Positions 1 to 9,460 of a stretch of 64,000 nt of DNA are shown here, piece by piece (the stretch's first letter is position 1; each line of letters starts with the position of its first letter). The stretch comes from Coleofasciculus sp. FACHB-T130 (GTDB taxonomy: Bacteria; Cyanobacteriota; Cyanobacteriia; Cyanobacteriales; FACHB-T130). The notes beneath the pieces were generated by a model. That model searched no databases and was not told the origin of the DNA. It saw only the letters and a list, made by a program, of their open reading frames with translations. The stretch covers positions 1 to 64,000 of the forward strand of contig NZ_JACJOG010000057.1 in the NCBI RefSeq assembly GCF_014695375.1, written 5' to 3'. The position numbers and the translations under genes were made by a program.

Positions 1-176
1 TAACTGTGTGTATGGCATCGCCCCCTCCTTAAGTTGCTCCTTGTCTCTCCTTAATTTTGCAATTCGACGATCGCCAACTGGCACACTATTTTCTCATTCA
101 TGCAGGAGGTCTAAAGACTAAAGACTCTGACTTTTGATTTATCTGGAATCCAAACAAGTTTAGAAAATTTCAAAAG

Positions 177-224
177 CAAAAAGGCAAAGAAAAGATGTCC
201 TCTTCTTTCTTTTGCCTTTTTTAG
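177..224 (-). terminator. Probable terminator of the WGxxGxxG gene
   Basis: An imperfect stem pairs AAAAGGCAAAGAAAAGA with TCTTTCTTTTGCCTTTT around a short loop. On the minus strand it lies about 30 bases after the stop of the small secreted protein gene and has T-rich flanks, as expected for an intrinsic terminator. Confidence 0.5.
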
Positions 225-256
225 TACCGTTAATTTTCGTATAAGCCACCCGTTTT

Positions 257-550
257 TTACTCTCTGTAGCCGGTACGACTTACTGGATCGGGGTCGCGGT
301 AACGGGTTGGCTCTTCATGCTTGCGACCCGCTAAGCCTGCTAAACCAAGCAGTCCCAGCAAGCCCAACCAGCCCCAATCAAAATTGCGATCGCTTTCAAC
401 GGTTCTAACGTCTTGCCGAGGAGCGGTGTTTGTAGTTGTATTTGTATCAGTGTTGGTTTGAGCAGAAGCAGGCACAGTCAAAGGCAGAACCGCCATACTT
501 AAGGAGAGAACGCCAGCTCCAATAAATTTGGATAAATCAGATCGTTTCAT
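257..550 (-). CDS. WGxxGxxG family small secreted/membrane protein
   Basis: This 97-residue protein has a signal peptide (positive MKRSDLSKF, then a hydrophobic stretch ending near ASAQ), a Thr/Asn/Asp-rich spacer, and a short C-terminal segment around residues 57-75 with the motif WGWLGLLGLLGLAGLAG followed by basic residues RKHEE. The Trp-Gly-Gly pattern followed by a basic stop is the hallmark of the WGxxGxxG family seen in many cyanobacteria, where the glycine-rich helix probably spans or anchors to the membrane. Function is unknown. The ATG is preceded by AAGGAG at good spacing. A terminator-like stem follows the gene and no partner gene is close, so it is probably monocistronic. Confidence 0.85.
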   Translation of the reverse strand: MKRSDLSKFIGAGVLSLSMAVLPLTVPASAQTNTDTNTTTNTAPRQDVRTVESDRNFDWGWLGLLGLLGLAGLAGRKHEEPTRYRDPDPVSRTGYRE

Positions 551-799
551 AAATAAGGCTCCTTATCCGTTCTTCACTCACAAACTTATAGATTTCCCTC
601 CAAATCAGAATCAATCTACGGCTATAAATTAAAAACTTCTAGACTCTAACTATAGAGATAGAAAATGTCTCTTCTTTCCACCATTCTCCCCCTCTTTATA
701 ATTAGGTAATTTTCAGGGTATAAACCAAATTTAACTTTTTAAGACTGGGGATCAATAATAAGCTTGCGAATTTATGTGAGTTTGGCTTAAGCAGCAGGT

Positions 800-1260
800 A
801 GTAAATGGTAGTCAATGGTGATAGAGGGCTGCTTGGTTTGGTGGCTCTTGCAATCAATCCGCACACCAGGTTGACCAGAAAGTTGCCCGACTGCGGTGAG
901 GGAGCAGTCCATTTCTGGAAAAAGGCGCATGGAATTCTCTTCTAAAGAGACTAAACCTGCAAGGCAAGGGTTCTAAAGTCTCCGTACCGTCTGAACTCTG
1001 TTTGATAAAAGCTCTCACAACTTCTGCCCTCTTCATCTGAAGGAGATAGAAGTTGCCAGGCTTTGCTTGTCTCGATAGATAATGGCACCCATCAGGGTGC
1101 CTCCCTGAGGTGATGAGAATGCTCGCTCCGAGAAATGTTCTTCAACTGATCAACTTCAACTGGTCAATCAGTGTCTCAATCATCGACCGCTTTCGCAATA
1201 GCAGGTTAAACGTTCTCGTTTACAGTGTTGCAGCCCATCCGCGAAGCAATTATGGCTGCG
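800..1260 (-). pseudogene. Decayed IS982-like transposase, C-terminal part
   Basis: Read on the minus strand, positions about 1208-1156 give NLLLRKRSMIETLIDQL, which matches the conserved C-terminal block of IS982-family transposases (LLRKR..IET..DQLKN). A second DQLKNIS with SEHSHH follows in another frame, and about 905-835 gives NFLVNLVCGLIA, the next conserved block of the same family. The pieces are in different frames, are separated by about 200 bases of unrelated or rearranged DNA and contain stops, so no protein can be made. The N-terminal half cannot be recognised with confidence in 1260-1570, and no terminal inverted repeats were identified. The family call rests on remembered motif similarity. 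Confidence 0.6.
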
Positions 1261-1868
1261 AACAAGGTTCAAACCTTTAGCACCAGTTATCGACGCCGTA
1301 GAACTTTTCTTTTTATCTGAGCATCGGACAAGCAGATGGATGGAGAATTCAGCAGTTTCGGCCTATCTGTTATGGCTGTTCTTTATCCCGAACTCACGGT
1401 TACGTAATCTGCGTAGGCTGTCAGCATTATGCGTATTACCAGTTCCCGCTCGTGTTTTCACCTGACTCTGGAAATTTCCCCATTCTTGAGAATACTGAAT
1501 TCTTATGGTTAGCGCTGTCCAAGAAAAAGCGCCATCCGCAAAATCCCTGAAAAGCTTTCAGAATATTTACCGATGTGCTTCAAAAAAAATGTTTTGAAGC
1601 TGAGGAAAATACTGCTTTAAATTCAAAACTAATTAGTAAAGTTGTAAGTGTATTTAAGGGTTTTACGTAAATATTCAATACTGTGAAGAAGTCAAAAAGA
1701 ATTATAAAAGCTGTAGACAAAGAATTATAATTTCAGTTATTAATAAACAAGGAAAAGAAAACACACGTCTGCACCGGGCTTCTAAAGTAAAAACAAACTC
1801 AATTATTTTGGATTTATTTGCCGGTTGGATGGGGTGAAGTCGTTCATCGCCTTGGTAGAGGTACTCAA
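1261..1868. other. Intergenic region before the PEP-CTERM gene
   Basis: No intact gene is seen. The left part may hold further scrambled transposase DNA. From about 1560 the sequence is strongly AT-rich and probably carries the promoter and leader of the PEP-CTERM gene. No clear operator could be named. Confidence 0.4.
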
Positions 1869-2723
1869 ATGAAAATCAAACTAATTACTAGTCTGCTCGC
1901 CGCTGCTGCTGCCCTGACCGGCGTCATCTCTGCAACTGCACCGGCATCGGCTGAGATTAACTGGGGTTCTGTAAATACTGCACCCACAAAGAATGCATTG
2001 AGCCAATCTGATGATTTTTCAAACATCAGCACGCTTATCGATAGCTTAAACACGCAGATAAATAAGTCTCAAGAAAAATACGCATTTCCAGACTTGAGCC
2101 TTTTAGGCGGTAAATCATTTGATTTAAGCAAATTAACGTTGCAAAACGATACTGATGTTCGTGCTTACTTCGTTAATGAAGGAGCGGATTATAACAATCA
2201 GCTGGGTTATCAAGCACTTGACAGTAATGGCAATGTTGTTAAAGACGGATTGGCTTTCTGGGAACTCAACAGCAAAGAAAGCATTCGGGAAAATAGCACT
2301 AGCTTTACCAATCTAAAGCAAGGAGATTGGGTCAACTTAGGCAACTTCAGCAAAGGTACAACCCTGAACTTCCAGTTGAACGCTAATAGCTTATACAACA
2401 CCGACAACGCCAAATACTCCTACGGCATTTACAATTCTGCTTTTAATGCTTCTAACCCTGATGGGCTACAGCACGCCAAAGGCTATCTCTTTAACTCCCG
2501 TTACCTGGTGATCGGTTTTGAAGATTTGTACGGAGATGGAAGCGAGACTGGCGTGACTCCAGCATCTGACCGGGATTTCAACGACACAGTTTTCATCGTC
2601 GATATCGGCAACCAAAGTCTGCAAAGCGTACCTGAACCATCTGCAACGTTGGCACTGGTAGCTGCAAGTACGTTAGGGATGTTTGGCCTGCGTCGCCGCC
2701 GCAACAGCCAAATCAATGGCTAA
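1869..2723 (+). CDS. PEP-CTERM sorted, DUF4114-type secreted protein
   Basis: This 284-residue exported protein begins with a signal peptide (MKIKLITSLLAAAAALTG, cleavage near ASAE). It ends with a PEP-CTERM sorting signal: VPEPSATLAL, a hydrophobic helix, then the basic cluster LRRRRN. Before this signal the motif DRDFNDTVFIVDIG near residue 235 is typical of DUF4114 domains, which are common in cyanobacterial PEP-CTERM proteins and often bind calcium. The protein is expected to be processed by an exosortase and displayed at or released from the cell surface, but no exosortase gene lies in this window. The ATG at 1869 follows GAGG at good spacing. A further upstream start would put 17 polar residues before the signal peptide and is less likely. 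A strong terminator follows. Confidence 0.85.
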   Translation: MKIKLITSLLAAAAALTGVISATAPASAEINWGSVNTAPTKNALSQSDDFSNISTLIDSLNTQINKSQEKYAFPDLSLLGGKSFDLSKLTLQNDTDVRAYFVNEGADYNNQLGYQALDSNGNVVKDGLAFWELNSKESIRENSTSFTNLKQGDWVNLGNFSKGTTLNFQLNANSLYNTDNAKYSYGIYNSAFNASNPDGLQHAKGYLFNSRYLVIGFEDLYGDGSETGVTPASDRDFNDTVFIVDIGNQSLQSVPEPSATLALVAASTLGMFGLRRRRNSQING

Positions 2724-2782
2724 TCCCCTGGCCTATCGCTGATAATCTTTGCAAGTTCAATTAGTCAATAACCCCTGTTTCT

Positions 2783-2806
2783 AGCCTGCGCCTGCGGGCT
2801 TTTTTA
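2783..2806 (+). terminator. Rho-independent terminator
   Basis: The stem AGCCTGC / GCGGGCT with loop GCCT (one G-T pair) is followed by six T. It lies about 60 bases after the stop of the PEP-CTERM gene and separates it from polA. Confidence 0.8.
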
Positions 2807-3000
2807 TTGGGAAGTTTATCTAGCAGCAGCTTCGCTGTCGGCGTAGCAAGTGCTGAGCGCATAGGATATTTCCCCAGGGATAGCTAAAATCAGTCAGGCT
2901 GAGCCGTGGGATGAGATATCTAACGGCTTGTTCGCGTAAAGCGAGCAATCTGAGCCATCGTAAAGAATATCAGCTCTCTGGCGCTAGCTAAAATAAGGCT

Positions 3001-5964
3001 ATGTCTCAATCTACCTCTGCCTCCAACCCCTCTAACTCCGCCGCTAGCTCATCTGATATGCGGCCTGTCTTCATCCTGGTGGATGGTCACTCGTTAGCCT
3101 TCCGCGCCTACTTTGCCTTTGCTAAAGGGCGGGATGGAGGCTTAAAAACAAAGACTGGGATTCCTACCAGTGTTTGTTTTGGCTTCCTCAAGTCGTTACT
3201 GGAAGTAATAGCATCCCAGCAACCTCAGGCGATGGCGATCGCATTCGACCTCGGCCTACCCACTTTCCGCCACGAAGCCGACGATACCTATAAAGCTGAC
3301 CGCGCTGAGACGCCAGAAGACTTTATCATCGACCTGAAAAATCTTCACGACCTTTTAGATGCCTTCAATCTGCCAATTGTGACGGCACCGGGGTATGAGG
3401 CAGATGATGTCTTGGGAACGCTGTCACAAAAGGCGAGTGCTGCCGGGTATCGGGTGAAGATTGTTACGGGTGACAGAGATTTATTTCAACTGGTTGACAC
3501 TGCAAAGGAAATTAGCGTTCTTTATCTCGGTCAAACCTTCTGGCAACGTGGCAGCAATACAGGACCAGTAGAATTTGGGCCAGAGGAAGTTAAAGAGAAA
3601 CTAAAGGGCATTACACCAGAGCAGGTTGTCGATTACAAAGCTTTGTGTGGCGACGCCTCCGACAATATCCCCGGTGTCAAGGGAATTGGCGACAAAACAG
3701 CCGTGAAGTTGCTTACAGAATACGGCTCCCTGGATGGGATTTATGCCTCATTGGATGAGATTAAAGGAGCAGTCAAACAGAAGCTGGAAGCCGGGAAAGA
3801 AGAGGCATACCGTTCCCAGCACTTGGCAAGGATCGTTCTTGATGTCCCTCTAGACGTTAGTTTAGAAGACTGCCCGCTGAAGGGATTTGATAACGCCGAG
3901 CTAGAACCGCTGCTAGAAAAGTTAGAGTTTAGGACTTATCTAAGCCGAATTAAGCAGTTGCAGCAGGCATTTGGCGGTGTGGCAGAGGAAGCTAAACCCG
4001 TTGAATCTAAAGAAGAACTTGAAGAAATCAGTTTTGATGATGGCGACCTCTGGTTTTTCAGTGCCGCTGATACCGAAGCGGCTAGCAAGGCAGACACAAA
4101 TGCTGCGAATCAGATTAGCGCCCAAATTATTGATACTCCAGAAAAACTGACAGAACTGATAAAGCAGCTGCAAAGTTGCACCGACCCTGACAAACCAGTA
4201 GCGTGGGATACGGAAACGGATGCCCTAGAGCCACGAGATGCCCAACTGGTGGGGATTGGCTGCTGCTGGGGCATCGAGCCATCTGAAGTTGCTTATATTC
4301 CCACGGGTCACAAAACTGGTGAAAATCTGGATAAAACGGCTGTCTTAGAAGCGTTGCGTCCGATTCTCGAAAGTGTTGACTATCCCAAATCGTTGCAGAA
4401 CACCAAATTTGACCGGCTGGTGTTGCGCTGTCAGGGAATTAACTTGGCTGGGGTGGTGTTTGATACGATGCTTGCCAGCTACGTGCTAAATCCAGAAAAC
4501 AGCCACAATCTCGGCGACTTAGTCTTACGGCATCTGGAGTTAAGTATCAGTAATTATGCGGATGTGGTGCCCAAAGGCAAAACGATTGCCGATATGGATA
4601 TTCAGACGGTAGCCTACTACTGCGGGATGCAAGTCTATGCCACATTCCAGTTGGTACTAAAGCTACGAGAAAAATTAGAGGAAGTCCCCGCTCTTGAACG
4701 GTTGTTACGGGAAGTAGAACAACCTTTAGAGCCAGTTTTAGCCCAGATGGAATATGTGGGCATCCGGATCGATCCAGCCTATCTCCAGACACTCTCTCAA
4801 GAACTGGAAAAGGATTTAGCAGGAATTGAGCAAAAAGCTTATCAGGAAGCTGGAGAAAAATTTAGCTTGGGTTCACCGAAACAACTGAGCCAAATTTTAT
4901 TTGACAAGCTCAAGTTAGATACTAAAAAGTCTCGGAAAATTCAGTCGGGTTATTCTACAGATGCCGCAACGCTAGAAAAACTGCAAGGCGATCATCCACT
5001 GGTCGATGCCGTTTTAGAGTACCGCACCCTCTCTAAGCTGAAATCTACTTACGTGGACGCTTTACCCTTGCTGATAAGACCCGATACTCAGCGGGTGCAT
5101 ACAAATTTTAATCAGACAGGGACGACGACAGGGCGATTGTCTTCTTCTAATCCCAACTTACAAAATATTCCTATCCGCACAGCGTTTAGTCGGCGAATTC
5201 GCAAAGGATTTGTGCCAGAAACTGGCTGGCTACTGGTTGCTGCTGACTATTCGCAAATTGAGTTGCGGATTTTGGCTCACTTGAGCCAAGAGCCGGTGCT
5301 GATTGAGGCATACCAGCAAAATGAAGATATTCACAGTGTCACCGCTCGGCTGTTGTTGGAGAAGGATACGGTGACATCTGAAGAGCGCCGATTGGGGAAA
5401 ATTATCAATTTCGGCGTAATTTACGGAATGGGGGCGCAGCGATTTGCGCGGGAAGCTGGGGTGAAGGCGACAGAAGGGAGATTGTTTATCGAGCGGTTTA
5501 ACGAGCGCTACCGTAAGGTTTTTGAATATTTGGAGCGGGTGAAGCGGGAAGCGATCGCTCACGGTTATGTCGAGACTATTCTAGGACGCCGCCGTTACTT
5601 TAACTTTGAGGGCGGCAGTCTCCGCAAGCTCCAAGGTAGCAATCCCGATGAAATTAACCTTGACAAACTCCGTAATTTGGGACAAGCTGACGCCGGTTCG
5701 CTACGCGCTGCCGCTAATGCTCCCATCCAAGGTTCTAGCGCCGATATCATCAAGATTGCAATGGATAAACTGCACAAAGTTTTGCAGAATTATCAGGCGC
5801 GTTTGCTATTGCAAGTTCACGATGAATTAGTGCTTGAAGTTCCTCCCTCTGAATGGGAAGAATTACAGCTTAAAATTCGTTCCACGATGGAAAATGCGGT
5901 TTCTTTGAGTGTGCCTTTAGTCGTTGATGTGCGTGCAGGGCAGAATTGGATGGAAACGAAGTAA
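3001..5964 (+). CDS. polA: DNA polymerase I
   Basis: The 987-residue protein has the three domains of full-length bacterial Pol I. The 5'-3' exonuclease (about residues 20-320) carries YEADDVLGT, TGDRDLFQL and GDASDNIPGVKGIGDKTA. A 3'-5' exonuclease domain (about 395-570) keeps the DxE pair in WDTETDAL (D403, E405), so proofreading is probably active, unlike in Taq polymerase. The polymerase domain has motif A AADYSQIELR (D749), the O-helix RRLGKIINFGVIYGMG, and motif C LLLQVHDELV (D941). Role: gap filling in lagging-strand synthesis and excision repair. The ATG chosen gives a short Ser/Asn-rich leader of about 19 residues before MRPVFILVDGH, so an internal start at 3058 is possible. The Rpn-type gene follows by 25 bases and may be cotranscribed. 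Confidence 0.97.
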   Translation: MSQSTSASNPSNSAASSSDMRPVFILVDGHSLAFRAYFAFAKGRDGGLKTKTGIPTSVCFGFLKSLLEVIASQQPQAMAIAFDLGLPTFRHEADDTYKADRAETPEDFIIDLKNLHDLLDAFNLPIVTAPGYEADDVLGTLSQKASAAGYRVKIVTGDRDLFQLVDTAKEISVLYLGQTFWQRGSNTGPVEFGPEEVKEKLKGITPEQVVDYKALCGDASDNIPGVKGIGDKTAVKLLTEYGSLDGIYASLDEIKGAVKQKLEAGKEEAYRSQHLARIVLDVPLDVSLEDCPLKGFDNAELEPLLEKLEFRTYLSRIKQLQQAFGGVAEEAKPVESKEELEEISFDDGDLWFFSAADTEAASKADTNAANQISAQIIDTPEKLTELIKQLQSCTDPDKPVAWDTETDALEPRDAQLVGIGCCWGIEPSEVAYIPTGHKTGENLDKTAVLEALRPILESVDYPKSLQNTKFDRLVLRCQGINLAGVVFDTMLASYVLNPENSHNLGDLVLRHLELSISNYADVVPKGKTIADMDIQTVAYYCGMQVYATFQLVLKLREKLEEVPALERLLREVEQPLEPVLAQMEYVGIRIDPAYLQTLSQELEKDLAGIEQKAYQEAGEKFSLGSPKQLSQILFDKLKLDTKKSRKIQSGYSTDAATLEKLQGDHPLVDAVLEYRTLSKLKSTYVDALPLLIRPDTQRVHTNFNQTGTTTGRLSSSNPNLQNIPIRTAFSRRIRKGFVPETGWLLVAADYSQIELRILAHLSQEPVLIEAYQQNEDIHSVTARLLLEKDTVTSEERRLGKIINFGVIYGMGAQRFAREAGVKATEGRLFIERFNERYRKVFEYLERVKREAIAHGYVETILGRRRYFNFEGGSLRKLQGSNPDEINLDKLRNLGQADAGSLRAAANAPIQGSSADIIKIAMDKLHKVLQNYQARLLLQVHDELVLEVPPSEWEELQLKIRSTMENAVSLSVPLVVDVRAGQNWMETK

Positions 5965-5989
5965 AGAATCGTAACTTCAACAAACGCGG

Positions 5990-6907
5990 ATGATTGACCA
6001 TGACCGCTTATTTAAGGAACTCCTCACAACCTTTTTTGGGGAGTTCATAGAGTTATTTTTGCCAGAAGTAGCAACTTATCTGGAACGCGACTCCATAGAG
6101 TTTTTAGACAAAGAAGTCTTTACAGATGTTACTGCTGGCGAGCGTTATGAAGCTGATTTAATCGTCAAAGCTCAATTTCAAGGTCAGGAATCTTTTTTTC
6201 TAATTCATGTAGAAAACCAAGCTCAACATCAAACTGACTTTGGCAAGCGGATGTTCCGCTATTTCTCCCGCTTGTCTGAAAAATTCGATCTGCCTGTGTA
6301 TCCTGTAGTGGTGTTTTCTTATAACAGTCCAAAAACTTCAGAACCTAACGTTTATCAGGTGGCTTTTCCCAATAAAGTCGTTTTGCAGTTCAACTATGAT
6401 GTCATTCAGCTAAATCAGCTTAATTGGCGGGATTTTGTGCAGCAACCCAATCCAGTTGCTAGTGCCCTAATGGCGAAAATGAATATAGAGCCAAGCGATC
6501 GCCGCCGCGTAAAATTTGAATGTTTGCGTCTTTTGGCTACTTTGAGGCTAGATCCCGCCAAGATGCAATTAATTTCTGGATTTATTGACACTTACCTGCG
6601 CTTAAGTACAGAACAGGAAAGGCTTTTAAGAGCTGACATTGCTAGGATGGAGCCAACTGAGCAGGAGGTCATTATGCGAATTGTCACTAGCTGGATGGAA
6701 GAAGGTATTGAACAGGGAAAGCAACAAGAGGCACTGTCACTGGTTATGCGCCTATTGCCTCGGCGAATTGGCGCAGTTGCCCCTGAGTTACAACAGCGCA
6801 TTCAGCAGCTATCTCAGACTCAGTTAGAGGATTTAGCAGAAGCGCTTTTGGATTTTTCATCGGCGGCAGATTTGGAGGATTGGTTACACCAGTTTGCAAC
6901 TGAGTAA
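5990..6907 (+). CDS. Rpn/PD-(D/E)XK nuclease-fold protein with C-terminal DUF4351
   Basis: The 305-residue protein starts with MIDHDRLFKELL, typical of the Rpn (YhgA-like, formerly 'transposase_31') family, whose members have a PD-(D/E)XK nuclease fold. Candidate catalytic residues are D56 in YEADLIVK and the E75-x-Q77 pair in HVENQAQ. The C-terminal 60 residues (LSLVMRLLPRRIG...DLAEALLDF...DLEDWL) match the DUF4351 domain that often follows the Rpn domain in cyanobacteria. Rpn proteins of E. coli are DNA endonucleases that promote RecA-independent recombination. The role of the cyanobacterial copies, which are often numerous, is unknown. It starts 25 bases after polA without a strong ribosome site, so coupling to polA is possible but unproven. 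Confidence 0.88.
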   Translation: MIDHDRLFKELLTTFFGEFIELFLPEVATYLERDSIEFLDKEVFTDVTAGERYEADLIVKAQFQGQESFFLIHVENQAQHQTDFGKRMFRYFSRLSEKFDLPVYPVVVFSYNSPKTSEPNVYQVAFPNKVVLQFNYDVIQLNQLNWRDFVQQPNPVASALMAKMNIEPSDRRRVKFECLRLLATLRLDPAKMQLISGFIDTYLRLSTEQERLLRADIARMEPTEQEVIMRIVTSWMEEGIEQGKQQEALSLVMRLLPRRIGAVAPELQQRIQQLSQTQLEDLAEALLDFSSAADLEDWLHQFATE

Positions 6908-7070
6908 AGTGACTGGCAATAAATGCGTGTTAAACTAAGCGTCGATTAGAAGCGCGATCGCATTTCGCTGCACCACTCCAACTGCTAAAAGCCAGTAACA
7001 GGCGTCCGAAACTATTGGACAATGGAAACGTCTGTCCAGATGGACTTTTCTTTTGTAGTAAATATTTATA

Positions 7071-7643
7071 ATGACCGGCACTCGCAAACTCATCCAAAAT
7101 TCTCTCATCTGGACTGGTGCAGTTGTTCTCATCCTTGGATTGGTGGGATGTGAAGCTATTTTTGGTTCTCCTACTTACCCGGTTAAGCGAGTCAGCGATG
7201 GAGATACTCTCGCCGTAACGGATCGCAGTGGGAAAAACATCAACGTGCGTTTTGCTTGTGTGGATGCTCCGGAAGTTCCCCATTCTAGTAAGGAAAAAGC
7301 AAGCAAAAAAGCAGTAGATCAAAATCAATTCAAGTGGGGAATAAAAACCCAGCAACGATTGCAAGAATTGGTACAGCAAGGAGGCGATCGCGTTCGCTTA
7401 ACTGTGACTGATACTGATAGGTACGGGCGTAAAGTTAGCGAGGTGCGCCTGCCTGATGGAACTTTTGTTCAGGAAGTGTTGGCAAAAGAGGGACTGGTAC
7501 TGGTGTATCGTCAGTATCTAAAAGATTGCCCTAGCGCTGCTATCGTTGAGCAAGCAGAAGCTGAGGCGAAAAAGAGTCGGCGCGGCATTTGGCGTGACTC
7601 CAAGTTTCTGCCGCCGTGGGAGTATCGCAGTGAGAGTAAGTAG
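7071..7643 (+). CDS. Thermonuclease-like (SNase) lipoprotein
   Basis: This 190-residue protein has an N-terminal hydrophobic segment ending in a lipobox LGLVGC (Cys27), so it is probably a lipoprotein on the periplasmic side of the membrane. Residues about 35-180 form a staphylococcal nuclease-like OB-fold domain: VKRVSDGDTLAV, VRFACVDAPEVP (equivalent of the Asp/Arg/Glu active-site region) and TDTDRYGRKVSEV (second catalytic Arg). These motifs suggest an active calcium-dependent nuclease for DNA and RNA. The C-terminal SRRGIW is also family-typical. The gene stands alone on the plus strand, and the next gene is convergent. Confidence 0.9.
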   Translation: MTGTRKLIQNSLIWTGAVVLILGLVGCEAIFGSPTYPVKRVSDGDTLAVTDRSGKNINVRFACVDAPEVPHSSKEKASKKAVDQNQFKWGIKTQQRLQELVQQGGDRVRLTVTDTDRYGRKVSEVRLPDGTFVQEVLAKEGLVLVYRQYLKDCPSAAIVEQAEAEAKKSRRGIWRDSKFLPPWEYRSESK

Positions 7644-7679
7644 CAAAGGCTGATAGTTAATTGCAACAAACAATAACCA

Positions 7680-7946
7680 TCAAAAGTCTTCGTCAGCATA
7701 CTCACTGGCATCTTCTGATTGAGACTGATTACTGGAAGGCGATCCCCAAACAATGGGCACGATTGCACTCCCAATCGCCCCCGCGCCAGCACTAAACGCT
7801 AGCACGACGCCTACTGGCATCCGGATCGACTGGAAAGTTAGAAATTTCACCGATACCGGCGTGATGTTTTGAATGGACAACAGAGCGATCGCTGCGATGG
7901 AACTGGCTAAAATCAGCGAGGTAAGCAGGTTGGTAAGGGCTTTCAT
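7680..7946 (-). CDS. LapA/DUF1049-like small membrane protein
   Basis: An 88-residue protein with two hydrophobic helices (residues about 5-22 and 43-68). Between them is QNITPVSVKFLTFQSIRMPVG, the signature pattern of the LapA (DUF1049) family (QN...V.v.fl......P.g). The C-terminal tail is acidic and serine-rich (EDASEYADEDF). LapA proteins in proteobacteria help in lipopolysaccharide assembly, but the role in cyanobacteria is not known. The ATG at 7946 starts MKALTNLL. An in-frame TTG 36 bases upstream is possible but would add a non-hydrophobic leader. It lies downstream of the phosphohexomutase gene on the same strand, with a palindrome between them. Confidence 0.7.
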   Translation of the reverse strand: MKALTNLLTSLILASSIAAIALLSIQNITPVSVKFLTFQSIRMPVGVVLAFSAGAGAIGSAIVPIVWGSPSSNQSQSEDASEYADEDF

Positions 7947-7982
7947 GGTGATAATGGCAACTGAGTAAGTTCCTGCTACCAA

Positions 7983-8013
7983 GTAGGAGCAAGAGCGATG
8001 TCCTTGCTCCTAC
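7983..8013. repeat. 11-bp inverted repeat between two minus-strand genes
   Basis: GTAGGAGCAAG and CTTGCTCCTAC are perfect complements around a 9-base loop. There is no T-tract on either side, so this could be a weak terminator, a processing hairpin or a dispersed palindromic repeat. Confidence 0.5.
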
Positions 8014-8020
8014 CGATCGT

Positions 8021-9460
8021 TTAGACTATGACGGGTTCCAGTTGGTTAATGGTTTGTTCCATTTGCTGGGCAATTTGGGTCATTTTTTCTGGAGTATTCG
8101 TTTCTAGATAAACCCGCATTAGCGGTTCTGTTCCGGAAGGACGCAGGAGTATCCAACTGCCTTCTTCTAAGTAGAGTTTAATCCCGTCTTTGCGCCCTAC
8201 TTCTTTCACTTTAATTCCTGCCACTTCTGCTGGGGGATTTTTAGTGAAATCATTGATGACAGCGGCTTTGTGGGCGTCATTTAAGTGTAAATCGAGACGT
8301 TTGTTGTACAGAGGGCCATCGGCTTCTGCGATTACTTCTTCTACTAGCTGACTTAAAGGCTTGCCTTCGTAAGCGATCGCTTCTGCCACCAGCATATCGG
8401 CTAAAATACCGTCTTTTTCGGGAATATGTCCGATAATGCTCAATCCGCCCGATTCTTCGCCGCCGATCAATACCTGCGTCTCGCGCATTTTCTCGCCGAT
8501 GTATTTAAAGCCTACTGCTGTTTCGTAGATTTCCAAGCCGTACTTAGCAGCGAGGTTATCCAGCAGGTGGGTGGTGGCAACGGTGCGGACAATTGCACCA
8601 GTTTTGCCTTTGTTTTTGACTAAGTGACGCGCCAGCAGCAGCAGCACCGTGTTCGGTGTCAGCACGTTTCCTTGTTCGTCAACAATGCCGAAGCGATCGC
8701 TATCTCCATCCGTCGCCAAACCTAAATCTGCCCCGTCTTTTTTCACCGCTTCGACGAGTCCAATCAATTCCTCTCCTTTCGGTTCTGGCATTCCACCGCC
8801 AAAGAGAACATCGCGATAGGTGTGGAATGCCTCTGTATCGCAACCACAGCGCTCCAAGACGGTATCCAGGTAGCCACGAGAAGTGGAGTAGAGGGCGTCG
8901 TACTTCACCTTTAGCCCTGCGCTCTTAATTCGCTCTACATCCAGCAGGGTGTAAATAAACTGGAGATAATCTGGCTTGGGATCAAAGGTAGAAATCTTGT
9001 TGGCATTGTTGCCACTCGGCGGCTCATCCGTAGCGCCTTCAATATTTGCTACAATTGTATCCGTAATTTCCGGTGTAGCCGGACCAGCGTAATCGGGGAT
9101 GTATTTGATGCCGCAATAGGGAGCTGGGTTATGACTGGCGGTGAACATCAGTGCCCCAGCAGAGTTGAGAAGCTTAGCGTTGTAAGCAATAACTGGCGTC
9201 GGGCAATCTCGATCGACAATTTTCACCGTCCACCCAGCGTCTGCCAAAACTTCGGCGGCAGTCCGGGCGAATTGGTCGGCTAAAAAACGGGTATCGTAAG
9301 CTACTAAGACGGGACGGTCTTTGGAATAGGCGTTTTCGAGATAACTCGCGATCGCCCGCGTAACTTTACACACATTGGCGAAGGTAAAGTCATCGGCGAT
9401 AATCCCCCGCCATCCATCGGTACCAAATTTGATCTTGTTTGAACTGCTGGCTGCGCTCAT
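8021..9460 (-). CDS. Phosphoglucomutase/phosphomannomutase family protein
   Basis: The 479-residue alpha-D-phosphohexomutase interconverts hexose 1- and 6-phosphates through a phosphoserine intermediate. All four family signatures are present: the phosphoserine loop in MFTASHNPAPYCG, the metal site DGDSDRFGIVD, the sugar-binding loop GGEESGGLS, and the phosphate-binding RPSGTEPLMRVY. It begins with the typical KIKFGTDGWRGII. Substrate preference (glucose, mannose or glucosamine phosphate) cannot be settled from sequence. Related cyanobacterial proteins are annotated as second PGM/PMM enzymes feeding glycogen and nucleotide-sugar synthesis. The ATG at 9460 follows AGAGGAAG. A GTG 9 bases upstream is an alternative. 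Confidence 0.93.
   Translation of the reverse strand: MSAASSSNKIKFGTDGWRGIIADDFTFANVCKVTRAIASYLENAYSKDRPVLVAYDTRFLADQFARTAAEVLADAGWTVKIVDRDCPTPVIAYNAKLLNSAGALMFTASHNPAPYCGIKYIPDYAGPATPEITDTIVANIEGATDEPPSGNNANKISTFDPKPDYLQFIYTLLDVERIKSAGLKVKYDALYSTSRGYLDTVLERCGCDTEAFHTYRDVLFGGGMPEPKGEELIGLVEAVKKDGADLGLATDGDSDRFGIVDEQGNVLTPNTVLLLLARHLVKNKGKTGAIVRTVATTHLLDNLAAKYGLEIYETAVGFKYIGEKMRETQVLIGGEESGGLSIIGHIPEKDGILADMLVAEAIAYEGKPLSQLVEEVIAEADGPLYNKRLDLHLNDAHKAAVINDFTKNPPAEVAGIKVKEVGRKDGIKLYLEEGSWILLRPSGTEPLMRVYLETNTPEKMTQIAQQMEQTINQLEPVIV

Noticed and set aside
5990-6907. Rpn-type gene considered as an active transposase
   Set aside because: The family was once called transposase, but no terminal repeats or target duplication are seen and the nuclease fold alone does not make a mobile element.
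6930-7379. 149-codon minus-strand frame over the start of the nuclease gene
   Set aside because: The plus-strand frame has a lipobox and SNase motifs; the minus frame has no start signal or family feature.
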